Origin: Gemmatales bacterium
Lineage (GTDB): Bacteria; Planctomycetota; Planctomycetia; Gemmatales; Gemmataceae
Reading direction: 5' to 3'
Assembly (NCBI GenBank): GCA_026004675.1
Contig: BPJP01000010.1
Coordinates: 143,697-207,696 of the forward strand
DNA length: 64,000 nt
The position numbers and the translations under genes were made by a program. Positions 17,601 to 26,260 of the stretch are shown here, one piece after another (within the stretch, counting starts at the first letter, position 1; every line of letters begins with the position of its first letter). Under the pieces are notes generated by a model. That model did no database searches. It saw only the letters and a program-made list of their open reading frames with translations, and was not told the origin of the DNA.

Positions 17601-17833
17601 TTCGTGCGGCCAGATTGCGTTTTCGCCCGATCCTGATGACCTCCTTCGCTTTTATCCTGGGTGTCGTGCCACTGGTCATCGCCCAGGGAGCGGGCGCCGG
17701 TAGTCGCCAGGCTTTAGGAACCGCGGTGTTTGGCGGGATGATCGCAGCCACCTTCCTCTCCGTTCTCTTCGTGCCATCGTTCTTCATCCTGTTTCGTCGA
17801 ATCAGCGAATTCGGCAAGGAAGACGAGCGTTGA
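14654..17833 (+). CDS. RND-family efflux transporter (HAE1/AcrB-like)
   Basis: A 1059-residue inner-membrane RND pump of the hydrophobe/amphiphile efflux type. It has the N-terminal helix with RPIGAAVLAIVIV, two large periplasmic loops, and twelve expected membrane helices. The TM4 proton-relay motif is IGIVVDDAIVVVEN, carrying the DD pair. GFLPEEDQG opens the second periplasmic loop, as in AcrB. Full length suggests a working homotrimer. No membrane-fusion protein or outer-membrane channel gene is adjacent; instead it follows a desaturase with a four-base overlap. It may use partners encoded elsewhere. Lipid or lipid-like cargo is one possibility from context only. Confidence 0.93.
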   Translation: MISRFFINRPIGAAVLAIVIVIVGGVALRALPIAQYPEITPPTVKVTTSYPGANAQVLADTVAAPIEQQVNGVEGMIYMSSTSANDGTYNLTVTFAVGTDLDMAQVLVQNRVSIALPQLPEEVKRQGVITKKQSTSILLFIALSSPDGSFDSLQLTNYASQNIKDELARIPGVGDVAVFGAADYSMRVWLDPNKLETHHVTASDVINAISAQNVQVAAGQIGQPPAAKGQAFQYTINVRGRLKTPEEFGDIVVRTAPDAGGQYLRVRDLVDSVRFEVAPGRIEYRPRIELGGKDYSQFSEKNGRPAASIAVYQLPGANALEVADKVRDRMTELSERFPQGITYDIPFDTTRFVTASIDEVYETLYIAAALVFLVVYVFLQDLRSTLIPAITIPVSLIGTFAVMAALGFSLNMLTLFGLVLAIGIVVDDAIVVVENTTRHIEEGGLSSKEATIKAMEEVTGPVIATTLVLMSVFIPSSFQPGITGQLYRQFALTIAASTFFSSINALTLSPALCALLLRPPTEKRFWFFRGFNRIFMHCENFYEKVVGHLARRTILVLILFVALIVAAGWGFITLPTGFLPEEDQGYVVAGVQLPDAASQERTRQVVDKINEMLAEQQKSGAVADWITIGGYSLLDSANASNAATVYIVMKPWDERTDERLQQKAVVQRLRQEFARIRQGIVFVVVPPAIQGLGVAGGFQMQIQDRAAQGMEELQVVVDNLMDAAARQSGLAPPTTTFRANVPQIFADVNRTKVMRLGIPLSEVFGTMQAYLGSAYVNDFNLAGRTYQVRVQADYPYRVKVEDIDRLYVRNKKGEMVPLSTVVSIRRTVGPQIITRYNLYPSAAITGEAAPGYSSGEALSLMEQLAKAELPPTMGFEWTGMSYQEKQIDPAVVAGIFALAVVLVYLVLAFQYESWTMPAAVILSVPLALLGAVAAVAVRQMDNNTYTQIGIVLLIALASKNAILIVEFASEIRHSGAGIIESAIRAARLRFRPILMTSFAFILGVVPLVIAQGAGAGSRQALGTAVFGGMIAATFLSVLFVPSFFILFRRISEFGKEDER

Positions 17834-18001
17834 ATGCGGACGGCAGCAAAATCCGAAAAATCGCTATTCTCTCCCTGTATTTCCCGTTTTTACCCGGCAA
17901 GCCAGGCAAACTCGACGCAAACTCCGCCAGCTATCGCGTTATAGTAGTGACAGCGACTTGGCAGTATCCATCGCCTGCCTTGTCAATTGCCGGAGGAGAA
18001 G

Positions 18002-18463
18002 ATGAAGCTGGCTCAATTCCTGGCGGAACAACAAGTTCACTTCCAAACGTTGATCCACCCACCAGCATTCAGTGCCCAAAAGCGGGCCAAGTACCTCAAC
18101 ATACCAGGGCACCAGGTGGCCAAAACAGTGTTGCTGGCCGGACCCGAAGACTATTTCCTCGCCATCCTGCCGGCGACGCATCATATCGACACCGAAGCCT
18201 TGGCGCGTGCCCTTGGCGGGCCGGTTCGTTTGGCCGATGATAAAGAAATCGCCGATGTCTTCCGCGATTGCGAATGGGGCGTTGTTCCGCCATTCGGCAC
18301 GCTATATGGATTGTCGGTGGTGCTCGATGATTCCCTGAGACCCGAGGCGATGGTCGTTTTTATCGGCAGCACCCACGTTGAAGCCATCCGCATGCGCTGT
18401 CGGGACTTTGAGAGATTGGAGCGACCCGTTCGCTTGCCTTTCGCCCGGCGTGAAGCGTCGTAG
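18002..18463 (+). CDS. YbaK/ProX-type aminoacyl-tRNA deacylase
   Basis: A 153-residue single-domain editing protein of the YbaK/ProX family, which hydrolyses mischarged aminoacyl-tRNA such as Cys- or Ala-tRNAPro in trans. The family lysine lies in AKTVLLAG, and the GTLYGLSVVLDDSL and GSTHVEAIRM stretches match the C-terminal core. Start ATG 18002 has a perfect GGAGGAG site three bases upstream; the TTG 15 bases before it is less likely. No synthetase gene is nearby. It ends 44 bases from the convergent glycosyltransferase gene. Which tRNA it edits cannot be read from sequence. Confidence 0.88.
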   Translation: MKLAQFLAEQQVHFQTLIHPPAFSAQKRAKYLNIPGHQVAKTVLLAGPEDYFLAILPATHHIDTEALARALGGPVRLADDKEIADVFRDCEWGVVPPFGTLYGLSVVLDDSLRPEAMVVFIGSTHVEAIRMRCRDFERLERPVRLPFARREAS

Positions 18464-18507
18464 TGGCATGGACGTACCAGCCTTTCAAGCCGCGTTCTTT
18501 TCGCTTG

Positions 18508-19656
18508 TCACGCAGCCTTGGCAGTCGATCGATGTTTCGACTGCACCACCTGATCGACATATGCGAACAGTTCGCGAGCGAATCGTTCGGAATTGAAGCG
18601 TTCGGCTTGTTGGCGTGCCGCTATCGGGTCGAACAGCGCTTGCTGGTTTTCGAAGTCGAGAATCGCCTGCGCCAGGCAGTCCGGCGTCTGCTCGTCGAAC
18701 CAAACACCTGTGGGCTGCGACGACTGCTTCGGTGGCACCACGGTTTCCGTGGCACCACCGGCAGCGAAAGCGATGACGGGAGCGCCGCAGGCATGCGCTT
18801 CCAGGGGGACGATGCCAAAATCCTCTTCGCCCGGGAATAGCAACGCTTTGCAGCGACGGAAATGGTGCCGCAAAACGTGATCAGGCTGCCAGCCGAGAAA
18901 GTGAACGGTTGGTCCCGCCATGGTACGCAAGCGGCGTTCGTCCTGTCCCGTGCCGATGACGACGAGTTGGCGCTGCAACCGGTTGCAGGCAGCAATGGCC
19001 AGGTCCAAACGCTTATACGGAGCAAAAGCCGAGACGGCCAGATAGTAGTTTTCCCGCGGCACACGCGAAGGCGTGTAATAGGCGGTATCGACAGGCGGAT
19101 AGATCACGACGCTCGAACGCTGGTAACATTCGGCAATTCGTCGTTTGACGGCATGGCTGATGGCGACAAAATGTGTTACGCGCGACGCAGTGGCGCGATC
19201 CCACTGGCGAAGCCGATCGAGAATCCAGCCAATGAACTTTCCTTTCAATCCGGATCGGCTGAAATAGGCATCCCGCATATGCCAGGCATAACGCATGGGG
19301 GTAAAGCAATAGCAGACATGGGGGACGTGTGCCGGCGGGACAGCGGACTTGGCCACACAATGGCTCATGCTGAGAACCAGGTCGCAGTCCTCGATTCGCC
19401 AGCTTCGAACCGCCAAGGGCATGAAAGGCAACAAATAGCGATAATAGCGATGCACGGCGGGAAGCCGCTGGAGGAAGCTACAATGGACAGGCCGATTCTC
19501 TATTTCAGCAGTGAGGGAGCCGGGTCGATAAAGGAGCGTATAGAGAGGCGCTTCCGGCCAGCGACGACAGGCGACTTCGAGGCATTTTTCGCCGCCACGC
19601 ATGCCGGTCAACCAGTCGTGTACCAGGGCAATCCGAAGGGATCGATGCGCATCCAT
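18508..19656 (-). CDS. Glycosyltransferase family 4 (GT-B)
   Basis: A 382-residue cytoplasmic retaining glycosyltransferase with two Rossmann domains. The N-terminal domain has the acceptor loop (HDWLTGMRGGEK). The C-terminal domain has the GT4 nucleotide-sugar site: SAFAPYKRLDLAI, then the E-x7-E motif in EEDFGIVPLEAHACGAPVIA. It probably adds a hexose, often mannose, to a lipid-linked or polysaccharide acceptor. No other glycan gene touches it, although DsbD lies upstream on the same strand after a 60-base gap. The donor and acceptor are unknown. Confidence 0.9.
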   Translation of the reverse strand: MDAHRSLRIALVHDWLTGMRGGEKCLEVACRRWPEAPLYTLLYRPGSLTAEIENRPVHCSFLQRLPAVHRYYRYLLPFMPLAVRSWRIEDCDLVLSMSHCVAKSAVPPAHVPHVCYCFTPMRYAWHMRDAYFSRSGLKGKFIGWILDRLRQWDRATASRVTHFVAISHAVKRRIAECYQRSSVVIYPPVDTAYYTPSRVPRENYYLAVSAFAPYKRLDLAIAACNRLQRQLVVIGTGQDERRLRTMAGPTVHFLGWQPDHVLRHHFRRCKALLFPGEEDFGIVPLEAHACGAPVIAFAAGGATETVVPPKQSSQPTGVWFDEQTPDCLAQAILDFENQQALFDPIAARQQAERFNSERFARELFAYVDQVVQSKHRSTAKAA

Positions 19657-19716
19657 GCCAATACTTTCTCGGATAGGTTCAGTTGCAAATATCGAGTCGG
19701 GAAAAAACCGATGGTA

Positions 19717-21921
19717 TCATTCCCGGCTGGCGACTTTGGTATCTTCCCACGGCTGGCGTAGAAACTCAGCGAATTCCTGCTCTTTGTTGATTTTGCCTTC
19801 GTTGTAAATGCCGAGCACGTTGATTTTGCCGTTGGCCAACGGCTCGAGAATCACATACAGCGGCAATTGCTCCGTGTTGAATGCGTTCTTTTGAAATTCC
19901 AGGTTCCCTTCCGTGGCGTCGGTCAGTTGCCGATCAATACTCCCGTCGAACTGGCGGCGCACGCTCGGAGCATAGTATTCATCCGGGATGACGTCAGTGT
20001 ACAGTTGCACGAGATGGTAAGGCTCGAAGAGTTGCTTGAATTGTGCCTTTCGGAAGACCGTTTCCTCGTTGATCTTGCAGTTGGTGCACGTCTTGCCGGT
20101 GAAATCGACGAAGACGAGCTGTTTTTCACCAGTGCGTTTGAGTTTCCGCATGGCTCGGTCGACAGCTTGCTTCAGATCGCTCGACCAGTTCATTTCTTTG
20201 GGTTCGGGAAGCAAGAAGGAATCGATCCAGGCATAGACGACGCCGTTTGGCCGTTGGGTTTCGCCGTCGGCATCGAATTTGAACATGGCCGGAACGAGAT
20301 AAAAGCCGATGCACAGGAAGAAGGCGGCAAAAAGAAGCCGCGGAACACTCAGGTTTTCGACTGGTGAATCATGGGGCAAACGATAGACGCCGAGCAGATA
20401 CAAGCCGCACAAGACACTGAGAGCGATCCAGATGCCCAAGACGAAGTCATAGGTGAAGTAGGCGGTCTTGTTCAGCAGAACGAGTTCGGCAGCGCGGAAG
20501 AACTTGAACGCTGCCGCCAGTTCCAAGAACCCCATGACAACTTTGACGCTGTTCAGCCAGCCGCCGCTTTTCGGCAGCTTCTTCAATAACGCAGGAAAGA
20601 GGGCCAACAAGAAAAACGGCGACGCAAACGTCACGGAGAAGGCCAGTCCCCCAAGGATCCTTTCCCCCCATGTCATCGTTGCCGTCGCTGTCGTGCCGCT
20701 GAATCCTCCCAGAAACGGCGCTACACAGGCGAAACTGATGATGGTAAACGTCAGCGCCATGAACATCGTGCCGACCAGACCACCCTGGCCTTCCCGGTGC
20801 GACGTCCAGCGAGTCAAGAAGCCTGGCAATTCGATCTCGTACATCCCGAAAAGACTGAGCGCAAAGAAGATGAACAGCCCCCCAAGCGCATAATTCATGA
20901 TCGGGTTGACGCTCAGTGCCCGAAAAACGGATAACAATGCCACGGCGGCGATTGTCAACACAACCACGATGGTCGTGCAATACACGCTGGCCATCGCCAA
21001 CGGCCGATGATGTTCGCTTTCCGACTGCTTCAAAAAGAAGCTCACCGTAATCGGGATCATCGGGAAGACGCATGGCGTGACCAGGGAAATGGCCCCCCAG
21101 AATATGCCAGAAAGAATAAACGCCCAGAGACCTGATTTAGTGGAATGGCTCGAGGCAACATCGCCAACGAATTGCAGTCTCTTTTGTATGTCTTCCAAAC
21201 TCTTTCTGTATTCTTCTGAAGTCGCTGCCGTGATGCGCGTCGGCTGCTTGTCGTCAGCCTCAGTGGGCGAGGGTTGCGGAGCTGCTTCCACTTTTGGTTT
21301 TTCGCTGAGAGATGCCCTTTCCTCGAGGTATCTGTCGACATCTGCCTTGTAAGCCGAGTCGATTGCCACTGCTTCGCCACCGACTTTCAGGGAAACTTCC
21401 GGCTGCAACGATTTGGGCAAACATCCCTTTTCGTCGCAAACTTGCACAAAGATCTTTGCCTTGATTTTCTTTTCCCCCGGCTCGGCATCGGGCAAGACGA
21501 CCATCGGTCGCTGCCAAGTCACCGTTCCTTCCAGTTCGTCCAGGGTTAGCTTGAGCTTTTCTTCGACCACTTTCCGTGGCGTCGGCTCCTTGAACTGCCC
21601 AACGGGAACAACATCCTGTACGTCAACAAACTCGATCCTGCTGACGAAAGCCCGGGCTTCGTGCGATGTCTGCCTGAGAGGGTAGGTATGCCATCCTTTT
21701 TTGATTTTTATGGTGAATTGCCAAGTCACTGTCTCCCCGGGTTTGGCTTCCGCGGGCACCACCGAAACGTCGAACCCTTCGACAGCGTTTTCGAATGTGC
21801 GTTTCGACGCCTGAATACCCCCGAAGAGATCGTCATCGTCGGCGCGAGCAACATTTCCAGCTGCCAAAAGCAGCCCGCACGCCATCGTTGCTTGGGCTAT
21901 TTGTCGAAGTATACGTTTCAT
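19717..21921 (-). CDS. DsbD-like thiol:disulfide interchange protein
   Basis: A 734-residue membrane protein that would carry reducing power from cytoplasmic thioredoxin to the periplasm. It has a signal peptide (about 1-27), then an N-terminal DsbD-alpha-like domain with the Cys pair of VQVCDEKGCLPKS. A roughly eight-helix membrane domain follows with its redox cysteines in TPCVFPMIP and SFACVAPFLGG. The C-terminal thioredoxin-like domain has TGKTCTNCKINE (CxxC). A charged, Pro-rich linker joins the first two domains. ATG 21921 (MKRILRQ) starts the signal peptide with AAAGGG upstream; longer reading to 22008 is unlikely. It follows the NHLRC2-like gene on the same strand after 111 bases, so the two redox genes may be co-expressed. 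Confidence 0.92.
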   Translation of the reverse strand: MKRILRQIAQATMACGLLLAAGNVARADDDDLFGGIQASKRTFENAVEGFDVSVVPAEAKPGETVTWQFTIKIKKGWHTYPLRQTSHEARAFVSRIEFVDVQDVVPVGQFKEPTPRKVVEEKLKLTLDELEGTVTWQRPMVVLPDAEPGEKKIKAKIFVQVCDEKGCLPKSLQPEVSLKVGGEAVAIDSAYKADVDRYLEERASLSEKPKVEAAPQPSPTEADDKQPTRITAATSEEYRKSLEDIQKRLQFVGDVASSHSTKSGLWAFILSGIFWGAISLVTPCVFPMIPITVSFFLKQSESEHHRPLAMASVYCTTIVVVLTIAAVALLSVFRALSVNPIMNYALGGLFIFFALSLFGMYEIELPGFLTRWTSHREGQGGLVGTMFMALTFTIISFACVAPFLGGFSGTTATATMTWGERILGGLAFSVTFASPFFLLALFPALLKKLPKSGGWLNSVKVVMGFLELAAAFKFFRAAELVLLNKTAYFTYDFVLGIWIALSVLCGLYLLGVYRLPHDSPVENLSVPRLLFAAFFLCIGFYLVPAMFKFDADGETQRPNGVVYAWIDSFLLPEPKEMNWSSDLKQAVDRAMRKLKRTGEKQLVFVDFTGKTCTNCKINEETVFRKAQFKQLFEPYHLVQLYTDVIPDEYYAPSVRRQFDGSIDRQLTDATEGNLEFQKNAFNTEQLPLYVILEPLANGKINVLGIYNEGKINKEQEFAEFLRQPWEDTKVASRE

Positions 21922-22032
21922 CCTTCCATCCCTTTGTTCGAATGTCAGCCAGAGGAAGGTATTTCGGGTCAACCAAAAGAACAAGGGCAAGGTGTGACAA
22001 TCAAACAAACTGCGTTTCTAACACAGCGCCTG

Positions 22033-23643
22033 TCAGTTTGTCTTGGGGGCTTCCACTCCTTTGAGCTTCAGAGTCTCCACCTTCCTGGTTTTCAGATCCA
22101 CCACTTGGATGCGGTGAGCATTGGTGTCAGCAACATACAGTTTGCCTTTGGCGTAGGTCAAGCCAGCCGGTTCGACAAAAATCGGGTTGCTCATCCAGCC
22201 CGCCGTATCCGCATCCACAAACGTACGGCATTCCCGTTTCAGCGGATCGATCACTTTCAGTTTGCTGTTGTAAGTGTCAGCGACATAGAGTTTGCCATCG
22301 ACATAGCAGACGCCAAGCGCATGTTGCAGGCGAACCTTATCGCCAACGCCGTCGATATCACCGAATTCGAATAAATCCTGCCCAACGATAGTGGTCACGG
22401 TATCTTTGCCATCGAGGGAGACGCTGCGGATAGCGCTGACTTCGCTGTCAGCGACATAAAGGTTTTTGCCGTCGGTGGTCAGTCCGCTGGGTTGGGCAAA
22501 AGAAGAGCCGGCCAGCGTGCCATCGACAAGAGCTTCGCGTCCGTTGCCTGCAAAAGGTTCAACGAAGTTGCGTTTGAGGTCAAGCCTCCAGATTTGGTGA
22601 TGCCCGGCCATGGCAATGTAGAGCATGCCTTTGTGGATCAACAAGGCCCACGGGCTGTTGAGGCCGGTCTTCAAAGCGGGGCCGCCTCGATGCCGGTTTT
22701 CCCGGTCTTGTTCGCCAATTCCTGCGACGGTCGTGACCGATTTCTCCTTCAAATCGAGCGCCCGAATCATGTGGTTTTTTCGGTCGGCGACGTAAAGGGT
22801 TTCGCCGTCGAGCGCCATTCCCTGGGGATCATCGAATTGCGCTTCCGCGAAATCGCCATCCGCGTGCCCCGGTTTGCCTGTGCCGGCGATGGCAATCTTG
22901 TTCCCATCGAGATCGCTAATGACCACCCGATGGTGCGTGCTATCTGCGATAAAAAGCCGATTGGACTTCTCGTCTGCCAGCACTTTGCCGGGGAAAAACA
23001 GCGGACTATCGCCCTTTTCCTTGAAACGGGCCAGTTCGAAACGTCTCGGCTTGGTGTCGAGCGTTTTCTTTTTCTTGTGAATTTCGATCAACTTGGAAAT
23101 CACTCGGTCGAGCAGTTCATAGTTGCCTTCGCCGCTGACCTGTCCAAGGTAATTTCCTTCCGGGTCGATAACGGCCAAGGTAGGCCAGGAATTGACGCCG
23201 TAGGCTCGCCAGATCTTCATGTCGGCATCGTTGACGACCGGATGTTCTATCTCATAACGAAGAATCGCTTTGCGAATGCTTTCGGTGTTCTTCTCATTTT
23301 CGAATTTGGCCGAATGAACACCAATGACGACGACTTCGTTCGCGTACTTTTTCTCTAATTTCGCCAGGTCAGGGATCGTGTGGATGCAGTTGATGCAGCA
23401 CAGAGTCCAGAAGTCGAGGACAACGATCTTTCCCCTTAGATCCTTGATGCGGAGCGGTCCAGCGGTATTGAGCCAGGCTTTCCCCCCTTCTAGTTCTGGC
23501 GCCGGCTTCAATTGGATGTCCTCCTGAGCCGCGGCTAGCAATCGCTGTTCCGGTCGGGAGATGAAAAGGAAGCCAACCAAGAATGCAACGAAAAATGCAC
23601 ATGCGATCCCAGCCGACAGAAGCAAACGGCGGTCATTTCTCAT
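22033..23643 (-). CDS. Thioredoxin-like/NHL-repeat protein (NHLRC2-like)
   Basis: A 536-residue exported protein. An N-terminal hydrophobic anchor (about 8-28) is followed by a thioredoxin-like domain (about 45-190) whose active site is LDFWTLCCINCIHT. This CCINC arrangement is characteristic of NHLRC2 relatives. A six-bladed NHL beta-propeller fills about 215-525, with repeated units such as LYVADSEVSAIRSV and LYVADTNAHRIQVV. AAGGAGA stands before ATG 23643. The role is unknown in bacteria; the domain set suggests a periplasmic redox protein docking to a partner through the propeller. Adjacent DsbD could recharge its thiols, an inference from gene order. Confidence 0.92.
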   Translation of the reverse strand: MRNDRRLLLSAGIACAFFVAFLVGFLFISRPEQRLLAAAQEDIQLKPAPELEGGKAWLNTAGPLRIKDLRGKIVVLDFWTLCCINCIHTIPDLAKLEKKYANEVVVIGVHSAKFENEKNTESIRKAILRYEIEHPVVNDADMKIWRAYGVNSWPTLAVIDPEGNYLGQVSGEGNYELLDRVISKLIEIHKKKKTLDTKPRRFELARFKEKGDSPLFFPGKVLADEKSNRLFIADSTHHRVVISDLDGNKIAIAGTGKPGHADGDFAEAQFDDPQGMALDGETLYVADRKNHMIRALDLKEKSVTTVAGIGEQDRENRHRGGPALKTGLNSPWALLIHKGMLYIAMAGHHQIWRLDLKRNFVEPFAGNGREALVDGTLAGSSFAQPSGLTTDGKNLYVADSEVSAIRSVSLDGKDTVTTIVGQDLFEFGDIDGVGDKVRLQHALGVCYVDGKLYVADTYNSKLKVIDPLKRECRTFVDADTAGWMSNPIFVEPAGLTYAKGKLYVADTNAHRIQVVDLKTRKVETLKLKGVEAPKTN

Positions 23644-24114
23644 CGATTATCGTCTCCTTAAGGCAATAAAGCGCCGTCATCAGTGGGGGTACGAATCGTC
23701 GCGGCTCAGGTGCGCTGCTATTCTACTTTACTAGACGCTCGTGAGAATAGGGAATTCGATTTGTCTTTGCCTCGCTTCTCCAGCTTCACCAAGACTTTCT
23801 ACGCGCTGCCGTTCGCGGCATTCTTTCATGGTAAAGGGTAGCCGACTGCGCAGAAACTTTCTGTAAAACGTCGCACTGATGGCACGACTTTGACAGGGGC
23901 GGGAACGTGTGGGGCTGATAACCTGGCAGCATATGAAATCAAGAGAAAGGCAATACTTAGGAGGCGGTATCGGCCGTATCGAAAAAATATGGCGAATAGC
24001 GCAAGCGGTTCGGCCAAAGAGTTGGCACCAGCCTTTCCCCTCCGCGAGGCGAATTGCGCTGAGTCGACCCCGCCGGAGAATCTCTGCCAAATCATGGTTT
24101 AAAAGCAGTCGCTG
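23644..24114. other. Gene-free stretch
   Basis: These 471 bases separate the NHLRC2-like gene from the coiled-coil protein gene, both on the minus strand. I see no convincing coding frame, tRNA or riboswitch. Open frames across it are Arg/Ser-rich and unlike any family. The part next to 23643 must hold the promoter of the NHLRC2-like gene. A TGGCACG at about 23880 looks like half of a sigma-54 site but lacks the GC element at the right spacing. Confidence 0.5.
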
Positions 24115-24759
24115 CTACGGTCGAGGCCCACGGCCTCGCCTTTCGGGCAGACCTAGCTGTTTGCGGCGTTCACTTAGCAGCCGGCGGTACTCCGCACGCT
24201 GGGCGCGATATTCCGGAGTCGTCTTATTCAGCCATTGTTTACGCCAGTTTTCGCGCTGTTCGGCAGTTGGCGGTTGCCTTTTTGTTTGCGAGTTGCCTTC
24301 CGTGTTGCTGCTCCCTTTTGGCGGACCTTTCCCTTGGAAACGGTTTTTGAAATCAGGATTTTTGGCCCACTCAGCACGCATTTTTTCGAATTGTTTACGT
24401 CGCTCTTCGTCTCTTTTGATTTCGGCGTCGAGAGCTGCGAGGCGTTCTTGGGGCGACAACTTGAAGAATCGATCCATCCGTTCCATGTCACGCTGGAGCC
24501 ATTCGTCCATGCGTTCCTGGAAGTATTGGCGTTTCTGGTCCGGATCTAGCTTGCCGAAGGCTTCGCGGAATTCTTGCCAGCGTTCTTTGCGTTCTTCGGG
24601 CGTGAGGTTTTCGGCATCAGGACCGCGCAGCTGTTTGGCTATTTGTTTGACACGCGCCAACTCCGGGTCTTCGCCGCCTGTGGCCAACGCCCAGATGCCG
24701 AGAACAAGGACCATGATCAACGTTGACGAAACAATGAGCCTTTTTCGCGAGCTCGACAT
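24115..24759 (-). CDS. Membrane-anchored charged coiled-coil protein, unknown function
   Basis: A 214-residue protein with a single N-terminal membrane helix (about 7-27) and an exported part rich in Glu, Arg, Lys and Gln, predicted to be mostly helical or coiled coil. A low-complexity Pro/Gly/Asn/Gln linker lies at about 145-170 and the C-terminus is strongly basic (RRKQLGLPERRGRGPRP). No family was recognised. GGGAG lies about 10 bases before ATG 24759. It begins 15 bases after the stop of the short DUF1559 gene, so they form an operon. Function is unknown; the composition resembles small periplasmic Spy/CpxP-like helical proteins only in a general way. Confidence 0.75.
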   Translation of the reverse strand: MSSSRKRLIVSSTLIMVLVLGIWALATGGEDPELARVKQIAKQLRGPDAENLTPEERKERWQEFREAFGKLDPDQKRQYFQERMDEWLQRDMERMDRFFKLSPQERLAALDAEIKRDEERRKQFEKMRAEWAKNPDFKNRFQGKGPPKGSSNTEGNSQTKRQPPTAEQRENWRKQWLNKTTPEYRAQRAEYRRLLSERRKQLGLPERRGRGPRP

Positions 24760-24774
24760 GGCTGAATGCTCCCA

Positions 24775-25308
24775 CTAATGAGCCACGTGGCCATCGGCAT
24801 AAAGAAAATTCCGAGCGCTCGGGGTCGACTGATCGCCGTGAAAATAACTGAAATCGTACAGCAGCCAAAGCTGATGGCTGCCCCGGCGATGTCGAGCTTC
24901 CACCTGTTCGCGCGTTTTGTTGGCCCAAATGATCTCGGGATATTCGTAGCTGAGACCATTGTTTTTGAAATAATAATCCTGCTCCCGCGTATCGGGATGC
25001 ACATCGGCGGGGCAATGAAACGTTTCCACATTGTTCTCGACATAAACCGACAGGATTTGATTCAACCCGGGTCTGCCTGGTGTCAAGCTGGGCAACATCG
25101 ACGCATTGGGATAAATCCCCTGGTTGTTATCGAGGTACATCTCCATCGCGACCCCGAGTTGGTGCAACCGGTTACTGCAACGAAGTCGATCGGCAGCACT
25201 GCGCACCTTTTGCACAGCGGGCAAAAGCAAACCCACCAAGGCGCCAATAATGGCAATGACCACCAGCAATTCGACCAACGTGAAGGCGTGCCGTTTGCAG
25301 TTTTGCAT
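24775..25308 (-). CDS. Short DUF1559 prepilin-like protein
   Basis: A 177-residue protein with the prepilin leader RHAFTLVELLVVIAIIG and a short DUF1559-type domain. The terminal element is SARNFLYADGHVAH, a reduced version of the family's C-terminal DG motif. It is much shorter than the usual 300 residues (compare 12240-13139), so either a shortened paralogue or a general type II secretion-like pseudopilin. A GGATG sequence before ATG 25308 is a weak ribosome binding site. It is co-transcribed with the charged coiled-coil protein downstream. Confidence 0.85.
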   Translation of the reverse strand: MQNCKRHAFTLVELLVVIAIIGALVGLLLPAVQKVRSAADRLRCSNRLHQLGVAMEMYLDNNQGIYPNASMLPSLTPGRPGLNQILSVYVENNVETFHCPADVHPDTREQDYYFKNNGLSYEYPEIIWANKTREQVEARHRRGSHQLWLLYDFSYFHGDQSTPSARNFLYADGHVAH

Positions 25309-25465
25309 GGCTCATCCAGCGTACTGGTTTCGGAATTTTGCCCTTTGATGAGAAATGGTACCGCGCGGCAGATTAAGAAATGATGAAAGAGGCAATTTTT
25401 TTTCGAAATCGTTGATCAGGTAATCGGCATTGAGAGCAGAACGAGGAACCACGATGCGGCGCGTT

Positions 25466-26260
25466 TCAAATCGTTGTGGCAATGTTGACAGCTTCTTGCT
25501 GCCGCAGCCACTCTGCCCAGCGCAGGCAGCCGAATTCACCAGAACGAACAATATTCTTGCCGGTGCGAAAGCCAGTCGCCACTTTCCCGGGCATTGGCAC
25601 GTGGATGACGCGCTTGCGCTTCCTTTTGATCTCTTTCCATATCTCGACCGCCTCGCCAAGGGTCATTACCTCAGGTCCGCCGAACTCGGTGACCCTGCCG
25701 GAAGGGCCTTCCCCTAAAGCGCGAACCAATCGGCCTGCTACCTCCACAGGAGCGACGCTTTGTACCTGAAAATCCGTTGGAAGCGGCATCACCAAAGGGA
25801 AGCGTGCCGCGTTGGTCAATAGCTGATCAATCAAGGTGTGGAATTGCGTTGCCCGCACAATCGAAAAAGGCACCCCGCACTGCGCGACGATCTGCTCGGC
25901 TTGCAGCTTGCAGCGATAGTAACCAAGTGGAATTTCGTCGATACCGACGATGGACACATAGATCAGATGCTTGATTCCTGCGGCCTGGCAGACTTCGATC
26001 AGTCGTCGAGTTCCTGCCACATCGACTTTTTTTGCCTTGCGGACGTCTGTCGCCGCATGGATAACCGCCTCGATACCTTCGACGGCGTTCGTCAATCCGC
26101 TCCCATCGACAAGTTGGATTGGCGCCCACTCTTGCTGAGGATCAACAGCGCCAGCCATTCTGCGCCGACTACCGATGCGCACGAGATGCCCGGCTTTGGC
26201 AACGGCAATCGTTAGTTCACGGCCAAGGGTGCCGGTTCCACCAGTGATCAGGACTTTCAT
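25466..26260 (-). CDS. NmrA-like NAD(P)-binding protein (atypical SDR)
   Basis: A 264-residue Rossmann-fold protein of the atypical short-chain dehydrogenase type. ATG 26260 begins directly with the dinucleotide-binding strand MKVLITGGTGTLGREL; the extra 41 residues of the longer frame look spurious. Features include GIEAVIHAATDV, then YVSIVGIDEIPLGYYRCKLQAE, which resembles the YxxxK helix, and a FSIVRATQFH stretch. The family includes NmrA regulators, quinone-reductase-like and complex I assembly-like (NDUFA9) proteins. Catalytic activity cannot be assigned. It diverges from lpxD across 300 bases. Confidence 0.85.
   Translation of the reverse strand: MKVLITGGTGTLGRELTIAVAKAGHLVRIGSRRRMAGAVDPQQEWAPIQLVDGSGLTNAVEGIEAVIHAATDVRKAKKVDVAGTRRLIEVCQAAGIKHLIYVSIVGIDEIPLGYYRCKLQAEQIVAQCGVPFSIVRATQFHTLIDQLLTNAARFPLVMPLPTDFQVQSVAPVEVAGRLVRALGEGPSGRVTEFGGPEVMTLGEAVEIWKEIKRKRKRVIHVPMPGKVATGFRTGKNIVRSGEFGCLRWAEWLRQQEAVNIATTI

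Noticed and set aside
23879..23896. TGGCACG as a sigma-54 promoter
   Set aside because: The TGGCACG half is there, but the GC of the -12 element is missing at the right distance.
23909..24778. Long plus-strand open frame of 289 codons opposite the coiled-coil protein
   Set aside because: Its translation is Arg/Ser-rich without any fold signature and it is the antisense of a better-supported gene with a ribosome binding site.
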